64,000 nucleotides of DNA, from the NCBI GenBank assembly GCA_028023455.1, contig JAQFVV010000157.1:2666001-2730000 (forward strand), read 5' to 3'. This stretch comes from Epiperipatus broadwayi (lineage: Eukaryota > Onychophora > Udeonychophora > Euonychophora > Peripatidae). The position numbers and the translations under genes were made by a program. Below, in pieces: positions 1-12,412 of the stretch. Every line of letters starts with the position of its first letter. Positions within the stretch are counted from its first letter, which is position 1. Below the pieces are notes generated by a model. The model did not search any database and was not told where the DNA came from. It saw only the letters and a program-made list of their open reading frames with translations.

Positions 1-815
1 TAATATTATTCATAAAAGAATAGTTTGATTATATTGTATACACCTATAATGACTACCCTGCCAACATCCAAATTAAACAATATATTAACAAAATTAATTT
101 TAAAAATCCTAACTTATACTGACATTAGTAATTATTCAATTTATTATGTTAGTAATTATTAAAAAAGTAAATCAATGTTTCATTGGATAGTTAGCAACAC
201 TAAAGCATCATGTTTTAAGTCATTTATCTCAATAAAGTTTCTTTCACTTATAGATCAATGATTTGAAAAGTAACAAAATTCTTTGAACTTTTAGATATTT
301 TTTTAATGTTTTAATTTGTTAATGAACTTTCTGTTAGATAATTAAATTTCTGAGTTCAAGTTGTTGTTGCCTATATTTTCATCTCAGAAAAAATTACATT
401 TTCTATTATTTTTTCTTTACTCCAGTTAATTATAAATTAATTTGTACTTCAAAAGTAACAACTATTTTGATTATTGAGAGAGAAAAAAAAGATTCTGATT
501 ACGTGAAAAAATATTTTAGTATTAAAATGGAAAAAATAAAGTCTTGATTAATTTTTTAAAAAAAAATGGAAATTAGAAAAATGTAGCTAAATTGATTTAC
601 CTCTTTGACCTCTGCAAAAAAAAAATTCTCTAATTAAGAATCTTTAAAAAAAAAAGAATAATGTTGATTATTTACTTTAAAAAGATTGTGAAAATAGATA
701 TATTTTTCATATTTTAAATTTTTAACACTCATATTGCTTCATTTACTATTATAAAATTACCTTATTATTGAACATACTTTGAAAATTAATAATTTTAAAT
801 GCTGTATTTTCTTAC
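1..815 (-). other. Probable intron downstream of the KCTD-like exon
   Basis: This AT-rich sequence lies immediately 3' (minus sense) of the splice donor of the KCTD-like exon, so it should be intron. I looked for the next BTB-domain exon (expected to begin with a YPESR-type motif) in the minus frames and did not find it, so the following exon must lie outside the window. Nothing else recognisable was seen apart from A/T homopolymer runs. Confidence 0.5.
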
Positions 816-943
816 TTCGTAAGAGTTTCCAATGATGATGTATAGATAGTGCCACCAACATCAATATGAACTGGAGCTGTATACCGTGAAGCTGCAGCAA
901 TGCAGGGGATACCTGAAATCTTGTGGTTGAAGTTTTCCGACAT
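816..943 (-). CDS. KCTD1/KCTD15-like BTB-domain protein, N-terminal coding exon
   Basis: The minus strand reads 42 codons plus two bases: MSENFNHKISGIPCIAAASR and then YTAPVHIDVGGTIYTSSLET-LT. The run APVHIDVGG.YTSSL.TLTK is the start of the T1-type BTB/POZ domain of the KCTD1/KCTD15 family, cytoplasmic or nuclear adaptor proteins that form pentamers and act as transcriptional co-regulators or Cullin-3-related adaptors. The exon ends in a consensus donor (AA|GTAAGA, at 815 going left), splitting the codon of the conserved Lys after phase 2. The ATG at 943 is chosen because the family usually has a short variable N-terminus, but the frame stays open upstream to about 958, where TTTTTAAATAG could be an acceptor. 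It may therefore be an internal exon. The rest of the BTB domain is off the left edge. The family call is secure; which member it is (KCTD1 or KCTD15) is not. Confidence 0.88.
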
Positions 944-2199
944 CTTCAAAAACGGGATTCTATTTAAAAATAAAAAAGACAAAATTTAATAATAATAAAA
1001 AAATAATGAATCAATAAAATATTTGAGCAAAATATACCTAAGCAGTATGTTTAAATTATCAAACTTATCTATTCAAAATAGTATGAATTTTTGATTGAAG
1101 AGATATTTATAAATAAGAAAAAAAAAATTGTACATTCTTTGAAATAATATATGAGTTTTATTTTCATTTTTAAAAGATAATTTACTAATTATAAACAATA
1201 CACTTATTTTTACTAATATAAAAATATAATATAAAAATAAAAATCAGGCATATAATAGATTCAAGCTCTGGATATATATGGTAAGCAAAAAGTTGCCTTA
1301 TATATTGATAAGCTTGAAGAACAAGAGAAATTCACTTGTTCTTTTAAATTTTTGCTTATGGGTGAGTGCTAAAACAGCGCATGTATGGAGATTGATTTGC
1401 TCCCAAAGACATTACAATAAATACTATGTTGTATAAAAATAAAAATATTTATTAATGTATTTTAATATAAAAATAATATTTACAATAAATTTAGTTATTA
1501 ATGATATTATTATATAAAACTTTAATAACCAAATTTATTACATATTCTACAAAATCAAAAATTTAAGATTACATATATATATATGATACATAAACAAAAA
1601 AGTAAAAAAAAAAATCCACAAAGTAAATAAAAAGCAGAAAAATTTACAAATATACAAAAAGTTTTGCTATAAAATAGAATACTTTCATAGAAATCAAATC
1701 TCATATTGAATAAATATCAGTAAGTCATACAGAATTAATAAGCAAAACAAATAAAAAGTTCATCAATAAAAAAAATCTTATATAATAAACACTTATAAAA
1801 TAAGCATAATAATGGAACACTATTCATTCATCTATATTCATGCTTTAAAAATATCATTTAGTAGAGATTGTCACTAATTGCAGGATAGTATTTATCTAAT
1901 TCCACATGCAACTACTACTAAATTATATATTTTTATTCTAAATCTTCTCTATATATTCTTGAAAGAATAATTTGAGGATTCTTAGAGATAAGAAAAATCA
2001 ATTTCAAAATCAAAAAATCATAGCAGCATTAAAAGAAATAGTCAAACAAAAGAAAAATCTAGAATATTAAACAGCCAAAAATAATAAAAATTTTATGCAG
2101 AATATAAGAGTCCTTAAAATATCAAGTGCTCTGTTAAACTTTGCTAATGATTGGGCAAATGTTATAAAGCAAACCAATGAATTTTTAGTAGCAGTTGCA
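944..2199. other. AT-rich DNA upstream of the KCTD-like exon, with a small fold-back
   Basis: Probably 5' intron or 5' flank of the KCTD-like gene. A possible acceptor (minus strand TTTTTAAATAG) sits at about 959-975. The stretch 1282-1360 is an imperfect hairpin: TAAGCAAAAA near 1282 pairs with TTTTTGCTTA near 1350, and an inner GAAGAACAAG pairs with CTTGTTCTTT. No coding exon was recognised in the remainder. Confidence 0.4.
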
Positions 2200-2892
<693 letters not shown>

Positions 2893-5364
2893 CAGAGATT
2901 AAGAAAACATAATATTCTTAACTTTAGAGGAATGTTCTATGCAGTTTAGTATAATGACAGAATTGATGGGCTTGACAACTAAATACTTTTGGTTTGAAGT
3001 TCAATTTTAGGATCCAGATATATGACTTTACAAACTAATTTCTTATTATCTTTAAGAAAAATCTATGCTATCTTTAAAGTAACTGAAGTCTCTAAATTTC
3101 AGATAAAAGAACACTGAAGGAAAGTATTTTGTATGTTACCAAAGACAAAACTATAGTTATTCCAAGTACCATATTAAACATCAAGTAATATTGCTGATTT
3201 TGATTACACAAGCATTAAATATTAAAAACTAACATAACATGCATTTTGGCAAGATGATTATTTACCAAAACAAAAATCAAGAAAAAAAAAATTATCCAAT
3301 GTATTTTCATATTTTCAAGTGAGAAATTATTAAGTGCTATTAACTGCCATCAGCACCAACTCTTCAATGATATATTCATTATTGCGATAGTGAAGTCACT
3401 TATTTCATTGCGAATCCTCTTCTTTCACCATTAACTTTTTTGAAAGATATATACTTTTCTAATAAATTAGATCACTTCATAACATGATTTATCTAGTTAA
3501 AATTGTTCTTCAGATGAAAGCTTACATATATCCATTTATTTGCTTTTCCTGGTATCAATACATCTGTCTTTCTTTCCTAGTTAAGAGAATTTTGAAAACT
3601 ATTTCACTATGATAAGACCATAGTGAAAAAAAAAGATTTTTGGAAAATGATCTTTTATAATATGTAAAAGAATTTAATCCCCCCACCATCTTATTATAAG
3701 TTATAAAAAGTAGACCAACCCCCCCCCCCCGAACAATTTAATAAAAATCTGCTGGCATTTTCTTTTCCTCCTTTCTTTTCCCATTTCAATTTTTACAACA
3801 ACTTATTAATATCTCTCTCATCACTTTCTTACTTTTAAAACCATATATTTATTTAATTTTATTCATTTTTTTATAGATTTTTATTTTTTATTCACTTCCA
3901 TCAGTAATTTGGTATTACCAATTTAATAAATTATTATTTTCAAATTCTTCTCAAAAACTTCTAATAGCTTTTCTTATCTCTTATAAAAAGTGCAAGTTTT
4001 TGCTTCATATAAAACTATACATCAAATAAAATATTTGTTAACAGTTAAAAATTAAAATTTAATCATTATAATGACTTTTTCTCATTTCCTCCATCACAAT
4101 ATTTAAAATAATTCATGTTTTATAATTTCAATTATAAAAAATACAAATCCTATGTCTTCACAATTACTTGCCCTTTTTTTAATCTTATATATTTACATAA
4201 GTTTAGCTTTGCTCATGTTTATTTTCATTGCAAGTTTTTTTTCTTCTCTAACATACACACTTTTATGTAAAAAAATTAAAAAATGGTATTTAAAAATTGA
4301 ATCTCTATCATCAAATAAGAATTTAATAATTTACCAATGGAAATTTGGTTAATAATATAAATAAAACTAATTAGTATATTTCTTTTGTTATGATGAAAAG
4401 TACTCTTACCAAAATATTTTTTATATACAGTATTTACTAAAAGTTAAAAAAAAAAGCTTGGATACTTAAAAAGATATAATGATCCTATATTAATAATTTT
4501 GAATATAATAATTACAAAACCATTTACATTTTAAAATGTTAGATAAATTAGAAAGCTGTCTAATAAAATAAATAATTGAAAAATGTCTAATAAAATAAAT
4601 AAATGAAAGATTTATTACACAGCAAAACTTAAAAAGTTCAAACAATAGAAATGACAGAGATGAACTATGATCTATGGACTTTACTATTGTACCAAATTAC
4701 ACAGAACAAAGCTGTTGATTATAAAAAAAAAAAAGGTGAAGAGGAAAGGAATGAATGTAGACAAAAGCTAAATCATTAATAAATAAACTGGATTATTTTT
4801 TTAAACACTACTATTGCCAAAAAAGAAAATAATTCAACAGGATAAAATGCATTTAAAGTGAATCTTGGCATTGCTAATAAAAGTTTAGGCTTTAATAATG
4901 TTTCTAAAATTATAAAATGGCAATAGTAAAATACAAAGAGTAAGTATAAACATAAAATTATAAATTTAACAAATATTATATATTAATGAGTAATAATAAT
5001 ATATTCACTTTTTTCAAATTTACAAATAATATTCTTTTTTATATTTACATTTAGATGTAAATCAACTTTTAACAAATTTAAAATTATTCCATGATAAGCA
5101 GTATTAAAATAATAATTATACATAATGACATAATTATAAAATATAAAAAATTCTCAGTGACATTCAAGACAGAAGTGTCCAAAGAGTTAGTTGTGACATT
5201 TCATTAATAGTAATTAATTATTTGATCAATCAAATCTATGCATTTAAGTAAAACACTATGTTTTCTATTCATATTTTAAATTATAAATGTACACATATTT
5301 TTTTAAATTTACAATTTTGTAAAATGGCATAATAATGAGTTTATACTATAAAAAATATAACTGT
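2893..5364. other. AT-rich intergenic or intronic DNA
   Basis: No gene recognised. It holds a poly-C tract (about 3720-3732) next to CCCCCC at 3679 and several poly-A/T runs. The small open frame near 4152-4352 is low-complexity hydrophobic sequence with no family resemblance and is not called. Confidence 0.5.
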
Positions 5365-6935
5365 GAGCTGTAGAAGAGAATAAGTCTGAAAAATATCAAA
5401 CATTATCTTGATATCAGATGGAAAGTTGTTTCAACAAGAACAAAAAGTTGAAACTATTATCAAACAGAATGGTGACACAATGACATGTATGGAAGAATTC
5501 TACATAAAAATGTATAGTAATAACAAGCAAGAAAACAAAATAACACCTAAAATTATTACTTCTTTTGAATTTCCAAGCATTTTAAATGAAGATATGAGAC
5601 ATATAATTAAATCTATAAAGGTAAAAGTTTCAAAAAATGATACAATTATTAATATCTTAATAGAAACAAGTGAAGAAATAAATAAAATTGTTTATCAAAT
5701 GTCTAAATGATAGGTATACCAGATAATTGAAAGAATATAATAATAATATTGATATTTAAAAAAGGTGATAAAGAATATATTAGAAACTATATACCTATTT
5801 ATTAGTCTTCTATCAGTTCTATACAAGTTCTTTATCAAAATAATTATGATTTGTTTACAAAAAAAAAATGTGTACTCAAATCAATCAAAAGAGTAAACTG
5901 GATTGAAAAGTAGTTTTAACGTAGTGGATTACAGTCAATTACTGAGAAAAGTTATAGAAAAAAATTAATAATTATGAGCTGTCATTATATTTTGGATTTA
6001 TAAATTATGAAAATGTATTTGATTCTATAAGTATTTTTATAGTGATTAAAGCTTTGGACCATCAAAATTTAGACCAGGGATATTATCATAATTTGTAGAA
6101 CATTTGTCAAAATGCAACAGCAGAGATTAGATTACATGGTAGCACTAAACATATTAATACTGATAAAGATTTAAGACAGGATGATTCCATATCTTCAAAA
6201 CTTTTTATAGCAGTTTTACAATAATTATTTTGTGGAGTAAAATGAGAAGCTAAGTGAATAAAAATACATAGAGAATATTTAAGTCATCTTGATTTTGTAA
6301 AAAAATGTCTTTTGGAAAATAATGCTTTAGAACTTCAGAAAATATTGCAAGAATTATCAGATGAAAGTAAAAAAAAATAGGAATAAGAATAAATGCTAAT
6401 AAAATTAAAATTATGTTCAATGGATTTTCTCAGAAAGAAATAAAGATTTATAAATATGAATTAGAAGTTAGCAATTACAAATATCTTGGTCAAATTATTA
6501 ATATAGAAGGAAACATAATAGATGAAATTAATCTTGGAATTGGATGGACTGTTTTTGGTAGAAACAAGCAAAATTGTTATTTATGGATCTGAGATTTGCA
6601 CACTTAAAAGAAGATCAATACAAAACTTCAGATCACTTAAAAAATATGAAAAGTTGTATGTTGTGGTTAACAAGGGATCAAAAGCAAATAGGTACCATTG
6701 ACATCATTGAAAACATTATATGACTGAAATGGAAAAGGAATAAATGTATTGCTAGAAGAGATAACAAAGTTGAAGTAAACCTCAAGAAATTGTAAAAGAC
6801 CTTATAAAAGATCACATGAGATAAATGGATGAAATGAAGTTTGCTGTGTGATATGAAGAGAAACTATGGATCAGAGAAAATGGATTAAATCAGGAGAGAT
6901 CTAAATCCTGTAGTGGATCATAATGATTGAAAATG
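5365..6935 (+). pseudogene. RTE-clade LINE, 5'-truncated and degenerate reverse-transcriptase copy
   Basis: This copy aligns by eye with the fuller element at 24550-26250: both have MEEFYIKMYSN / VEDFYQELYSN, then ILNEDMRHIIK / RHAIKFMKK, then the KKGDKE box near 5760, and near 6480-6560 the NYKYLGQIIN segment. The 3' end (about 6900-6935) matches the element end (CCTG.AGTGGAT.ATAATG.TTGA). The endonuclease half is absent, as is usual for 5'-truncated LINE insertions. Numerous stops and frameshifts make it an old, dead copy. The open frame 5408-5710 is a surviving fragment. Confidence 0.8.
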
Positions 6936-7904
6936 ATAAATCTTTTAGCAAATGATTTAATTTCTATTTTAAATTTTTATTTTTTTCCCTTAATTATTTT
7001 ACTTCTTCAAGTATTTGTATTAGGTTTACAATCAGCATAAATTATTAATTTATTAGCATTGTTTTTATTTTTATTTAATTTCTTTTTCCTACACATTTCT
7101 CATTTGTTAACTTTTAGTCCAACTAATAGAATAATCATTATTAATAGCATCAACTCATATAAATTTTCTCTTATATTAATTTATTATTTGAACACATTCT
7201 TAAAACTCTACCTATTGTATTATTCATTATATTAATTTTATTGATATTATTCATATGTGATTGCAATTTGTTAATTTTTTTCTAAATATTTTTGTTAAAA
7301 TACAAGTAATCTATTATTCTTAGTTTAATTTTTTAATAACACCCAAAAAGTAATTTGATTTTTCTTTTTACTTCTCATTTAAACTTAATATTTCTATTTT
7401 ATACTATTAATATATTTAAAAAACATCTCACTATTGTTTTCAAATATTAAAAAATAATCAATACCCCTAAACAAATACTGTGGCTTACATTTAATTTATT
7501 AAAATATTTATTCTCAAATTCATTAATATATACATTATCCAAATAAACATTAAAATTATTAATTCTTTAATGGAAATTGAAGTTAATCCTAAATTTTTAG
7601 AATCTACTTTATTATATTTTGCTATTATACTCTATTTTAATATGTAGAAATATGTTAAATGAATTCAAATAAAATTAATGTTAGTTGAAAAGAATTATAA
7701 TAGTAAATACAGAACAAAGTAATTAAAAAAAACTGATGACAATTAGATGTTTTAACAGATCAAACTTAAAATATTTATAAGAAAAAGAAGAAGAGGAGGA
7801 GGAGGAAGAAGAAAAAGGAGATGTTATTTTTTTTGAAAATTAATAAAAATGAAAGTAATAAAAACAACAGTGATTAATGAGTTATACAGTATACAAAAAG
7901 AAAA
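6936..7904. other. AT-rich DNA with a purine microsatellite
   Basis: No gene seen. A GAA/GAG-rich simple sequence tract lies at about 7783-7821 (AAGAAGAAGAGGAGGAGGAGG). Confidence 0.5.
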
Positions 7905-7907
7905 ATA

Positions 7908-8235
7908 TAAGGGGCCCCTGGGCAATTTAAGTTTCTTTAAAAACTCCCTGTATTCTTATTCTCTAGTGGTCACAGTGCAATATTTTTAACTGCTATAGGT
8001 TTACAAATAGCTACATTTTTTTTTACTCATGTTTAAAAAATTTAATTTAAAATTATAAGAATTTACCAATGTGGAATTCATAAAACTTTTTTATGATATA
8101 CAATGTTGTCTGTGACAATTTCATTATTAAGTTTTTTCTGTGCAATGGTATTTTCACTTCAATTTTTAAAAAAATTGAATTAATAGCCGTAGAACATTCT
8201 GTATAAAACTGCCATGTGAAAAACAGGATTTGATT
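7908..8235. repeat. Unclassified dispersed repeat, copy 1
   Basis: This stretch shares a diverged but collinear pattern with 19795-20035: a CTCTAG block, then AATTTATTCATTAAGTTT-like sequence, a GTGGTATTT/ATGGTATTT block, and the ending AATTAATAGC followed by TCTATATAAAA or TCTGTATAAAA. That makes it a repeat family of about 250-330 bp. I do not recognise a tRNA head or terminal inverted repeats, so the class is open. The short minus-strand frame inside it (8053-8253) is not a gene. Confidence 0.5.
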
Positions 8236-9663
8236 AGGTAAAAACCTGGGCAATACAAAACTTATAGAAATAGAAATATTGAAAATAATGTTAATAATTC
8301 TTATGAATTTATAAAGAAGATAAACAAATATATTAATAATAAGAATAAAAAAATATGCATTGGATATGTTACAAGAATATAATTTTTAAGTATAATAATA
8401 ATTATTATAAACAAATAAATAAAGTTATTGTTTGGCTGATATATATTTATATATGTTGATTAATTTTTAATATTTGAAAAAAATAAAAATAGTATATTAT
8501 TGTTTTTTAAAATATGTTAATGAAATAAAAAGATATACTAAATTTAAAATGAAAACTAAAAAGAGAGGAGAGGTTGTTTTATGGATGTTATGATTAAAAA
8601 TTAACAAAAAAAACAATAATTATATGAAATAAAAATATTTAATTCAGTTATAAATAGCATCAATAAAATCATTAATAGAAGAGAGAGAACTTTAAGAATA
8701 TGTTATTGATAAATAAATTGACAAATAGGAGAAATGTAAGTAAAATAAATTATAAGAAGAAATAGTATAATGTTAATAAATCAATAATTTATGCTGCTTT
8801 TAAAGTTAATAGAAATATTTTTCATAAAATAAATAAAATTAATAATGTAGATAATAAGTACATTTAGTAGAATGTAAAAATAAAAATATACCAAATATTG
8901 ATACAATAAAAAATAAATTAAAAACTAGAATGGAACATTATAAATCAAATAACAAAATGATGAAACATATTAAATCATATCAGCAAAAAATAATTAAAGA
9001 ATATTTAAGTAAAAAGGGAAAAGCCAATTTTAAATATAATACTAAATAGAAAGAATATGTAAACATTTGTAACAAAATTAATTTCATGAAAACTGTAATG
9101 ATATTATAAATATTAAAACAAATAGTTAGAAATTAAGATATAAATAATGATTAAATCAATAAACAGGAAATAAAATTAAAGTTTTTTTTTTTAAGGTGAG
9201 AAATTAAGATGCAACTAATGATTAAATTAATAAATAGTAAATAAAATTAATTAATGTTTTTTAATAAGAAAATGTGTTTTTTAGATAATTATAAAACTGG
9301 AGAAAATGATATATAGATAAAGAATTAAAGATAAAAATAGATATAAATAATGATAATAAAATTAATATTTTAAATGGTAGGGAATGTAACAAATATTAGT
9401 ATAAAATAAATATTCTAATAATAAGCCAGTAAATAAATTATAGTTATTAAATACATAGCTCTGATAAATCTTATTTGCAAATTAAGTCTGAATATAGTAC
9501 CATAATAATAATTCATTAGTCAAATTCAAAGAGTTCATGAAATAATTTATTTACAGATTTATTAAAATTATTAGAAATTTAGATCATAATTATTTGAAAC
9601 TCTACGCTGGCTTGATTAATAACTTACAAAAATTACTAAATTAAAGTTTCAATTCTTAAAAAT
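8236..9663. other. Very AT-rich DNA with a diverged tandem duplication
   Basis: A unit of about 70 bp is repeated at roughly 9124-9180 and 9195-9252; both contain GAAATTAAGAT and AATGATTAAAT.AATAAA. A plus-strand patch near 8930-9050 is lysine- and asparagine-rich when translated but is interrupted and matches nothing I know. Confidence 0.4.
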
Positions 9664-9753
9664 GACAATGACTAATTTGTCCATCACACATAAGAATGTG
9701 GTACTTAGAAAAAAAGTGACTACCATTTGTCTCACTGACAAATTAGCATTGAT
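9664..9753. repeat. Short fold-back (MITE-like) element
   Basis: AATGACTAATTTGTCC at the left is matched, inverted, by TGACAAATTAGCATT at the right, enclosing about 55 bp. The size and symmetry fit a miniature inverted-repeat element. No clear target-site duplication is visible. Confidence 0.4.
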
Positions 9754-10349
9754 ATGGTAAAATGGATATTATTTACAAGTTTGTTAAAATGACTGAGTTT
9801 GATTTGAAGTTATGGCTGTATATTAATAAGATTATATATGGGTGTGGGTGCTTTAAATAATACTGAATGTATATGTTGCATTATATATGTGTTATATGAT
9901 TTTATTTTTTTATACACAGATAAAATAACCAGTTCTTCCTTATTTTCTAGCAATTCTATTATTAGGGCTAATTTTTTTTTGATACTCCAGGCTTCTGTAT
10001 TAATCTTCTATTTCTCATATATTTTTCATTTACAATCAAAATTTAAATTATATATTATTTAAGCCAAATACACTCAGACATTTCTTCTTTATATTTTATT
10101 ACCAATCAAAATCACAAAATTTAATTAAATATTATTCATGCCAAATACATTCAGATATAAACTGTCATTATTATTGTTAGTTTATACTATTTATCGATAA
10201 ATATTACAAAATTTCCTAAAATAAATAAAAGTTTAGCATATACTAATTGATAGTGAAATATCCATTTCCAAATGGTAAAATTTTCTATTTTTGCCACTTG
10301 TGTTTTTAAATTTCTATTAAATTGAATTCATTTTCATAAAGAGCGGTGA

Positions 10350-12005
10350 TAGTGAAAGTAACGATGCAAAAACTATATTTAAGACGAAAATTTAATAAGT
10401 TTATTTGACAAAATGGGGAAATGGTATTCATGGCTAAAGTTTATGATCTCCAATGTTTAAAGAGCTTATTAAATACAAGTTCAGCAGTGCTCACAGAGAT
10501 AATACCAACTGCAGACATTTTCCCACATAATGGCATAAACAAAAAAAAAGGAATATAAAGGCATCTTCACATTTGCATCTCTTTTTTTGGAACAGCAGCT
10601 GAGTTAGCATTGGTTTTCCATACTGTAAAACATAACATCAGCTACAAAAGTATGGGTTATGAAATAAATTATCAAATAATATTTTCCATGTCTCTAACTT
10701 GGCTAAAAAGATCTCTTGTGTTTGAACAAAGGCATAAGCTATTGAAGAAAATCAAACATTTTTTTCTCTATTATAAATGATGCTTTCAATTATAAAAACA
10801 GAAATAAATAAACCACTGGTTAAAAGATATTTTGTTTCTCTTAGTTGTGTTAAAAATAGAGTCCTGGACTTTATCAAAAACTAAAGAATTAGCCAAATCC
10901 ATAATTTGATCAAGCCATAAAAAAATCTAACTTTATATTGTACAAATACTATTAAATGTGATTGAAGCAACTGCTTAACCATTGTATAATGCCAGAACAC
11001 ATTCACCTGATCAATTAAATGTAGATATTAAAATAATCATCTTAAAAATATATGGACATTTTTAGATATGAGCAAAATGAAGAGTTGAAATCATTATTTG
11101 CTTTTGTTGATGCTGATTGTTTAAAGATTATTTGTAATGTGCCTAGACAATGGCTTTCCCTAACATCAGCTGTGGAAAATTAATATAAAATTGGTTACTT
11201 ATTAAAAGTTACTTCAAAAGTGTCCAATGCCTATCCAAAAATATGAAAAAAACATTTCAGTGATAAAGATCCAGAAAGAATGTGTAATGAAGGCATATGT
11301 TAATTTTTTTTCTAACACTGATGCTGTATTTGTTCAATTTGTCAAAACTCTTGAAACTGTTCAACATTTTTTTTTGGTATTGCTATTGCATTTTTTTTTT
11401 TTTAACTATTTGAATCCATCCTTCCAGAAAATATGATAGGAATATTACTAATACTAATTTCTACTATTGATTGCACAAGTACATTTCTAAGAATTTTGAG
11501 TTATCAAATGCAAATCATATCCATAATCTTTTGGTATTAAATTTAATCACTGAGCTTTCAGATATTTGCTAACCATTGTAAAATAATTTCAATTTTGATT
11601 TTATAAATGAGAATAACTTATATGAGGTTTTCTAGAACAAAAAGTGTTGTGAATGCAGTTAAATCAAAAAATATAGAACGAAGTTGAATCAATATTTTCT
11701 GTGATTTAAGAAACAAACAAATTGATATACCAAACCTAAGAAGATCTTTGGCTTTGTTTTAAGCATTCCATCTCAAATATTCATATTGAAAGTTTTTCAC
11801 TGATGAGGAATAAATGGATTGATCAGAGAAACCAAAGCACCTTAGAACTAATTAAATCAGAACTAATGGTGGCAAAAATTGTGACTATAGTTTCAAAGAG
11901 TTGTATGAAATTTGTACAAAAAAAATGCTTAGTACTGCAGCATCAGTGGACAAATATATATAAGTTAGGATTAAAAATCATGCAACTTTATTCATTTTTA
12001 TACTA
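10350..12005 (+). pseudogene. hAT-like transposase relic (ZMYM/KIAA1586-like type)
   Basis: Several blocks survive in shifting plus frames. Near 10597 there is AELALVFHTVKHNISYKSM, resembling the central part of hAT-derived transposase-like proteins. Near 11075 comes LKSLFAFVDADCLKI followed by VPRQWLSL, the block usually seen as VPTRWLSL. Near 11780-11900 there is SNIHIESFSLMRNKWIDQRN then STLELIKSELMVA, the C-terminal dimerisation block normally seen as HSNA.SERVFS.M...W...RN...ELIK..L. The order and spacing fit a single gene of about 1.6 kb. Many stop codons and frameshifts show it is inactive. I could not find terminal inverted repeats. The short frames at 11227 and 11803 are remnants of it. 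Confidence 0.65.
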
Positions 12006-12227
12006 GATTGTGGCATGTATATTATATAAAATGTAAATTGTTTTGTTAACATAATCCATTCCATGAATATTTTTTTTGAAATGATGCCAATTTGCTAAAA
12101 ATGAGCAAAATCCATCAAAACTGAATCTCTTAAATTCTTAATTGAAAGTTGGTTGCTCTCTCTCTCTATATATATAGATATGAAAATAATACCAATGCAT
12201 AATTGCTAAACTGAAATAAATATCCAA

Positions 12228-12412
12228 ATATTAAATCACCCACATGGTTAAGAAATTCAGAACTGCTCTCTAAAAAATAAATATATAAATATATTAAAGA
12301 CCGTATTTCAAAATAGTGAGCCTCAAAATGATATTTTGAAATATGGATTATAATATATTTATTTCACAGAGGGCAGTACTGAAGTTCTTAACTATGTGAG
12401 GTGACTTAATAT
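12228..12412. mobile_element. Fold-back MITE, about 185 bp
   Basis: The element is nearly a full palindrome. ATATTAAATCACC at 12228 is matched, inverted, by GGTGACTTAATAT ending at 12412, and the pairing continues inward through GTTAAGAA.TTCAG.ACTGC and further. Such symmetry along the whole length is typical of MITEs derived from DNA transposons. It has no coding capacity. Confidence 0.75.
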
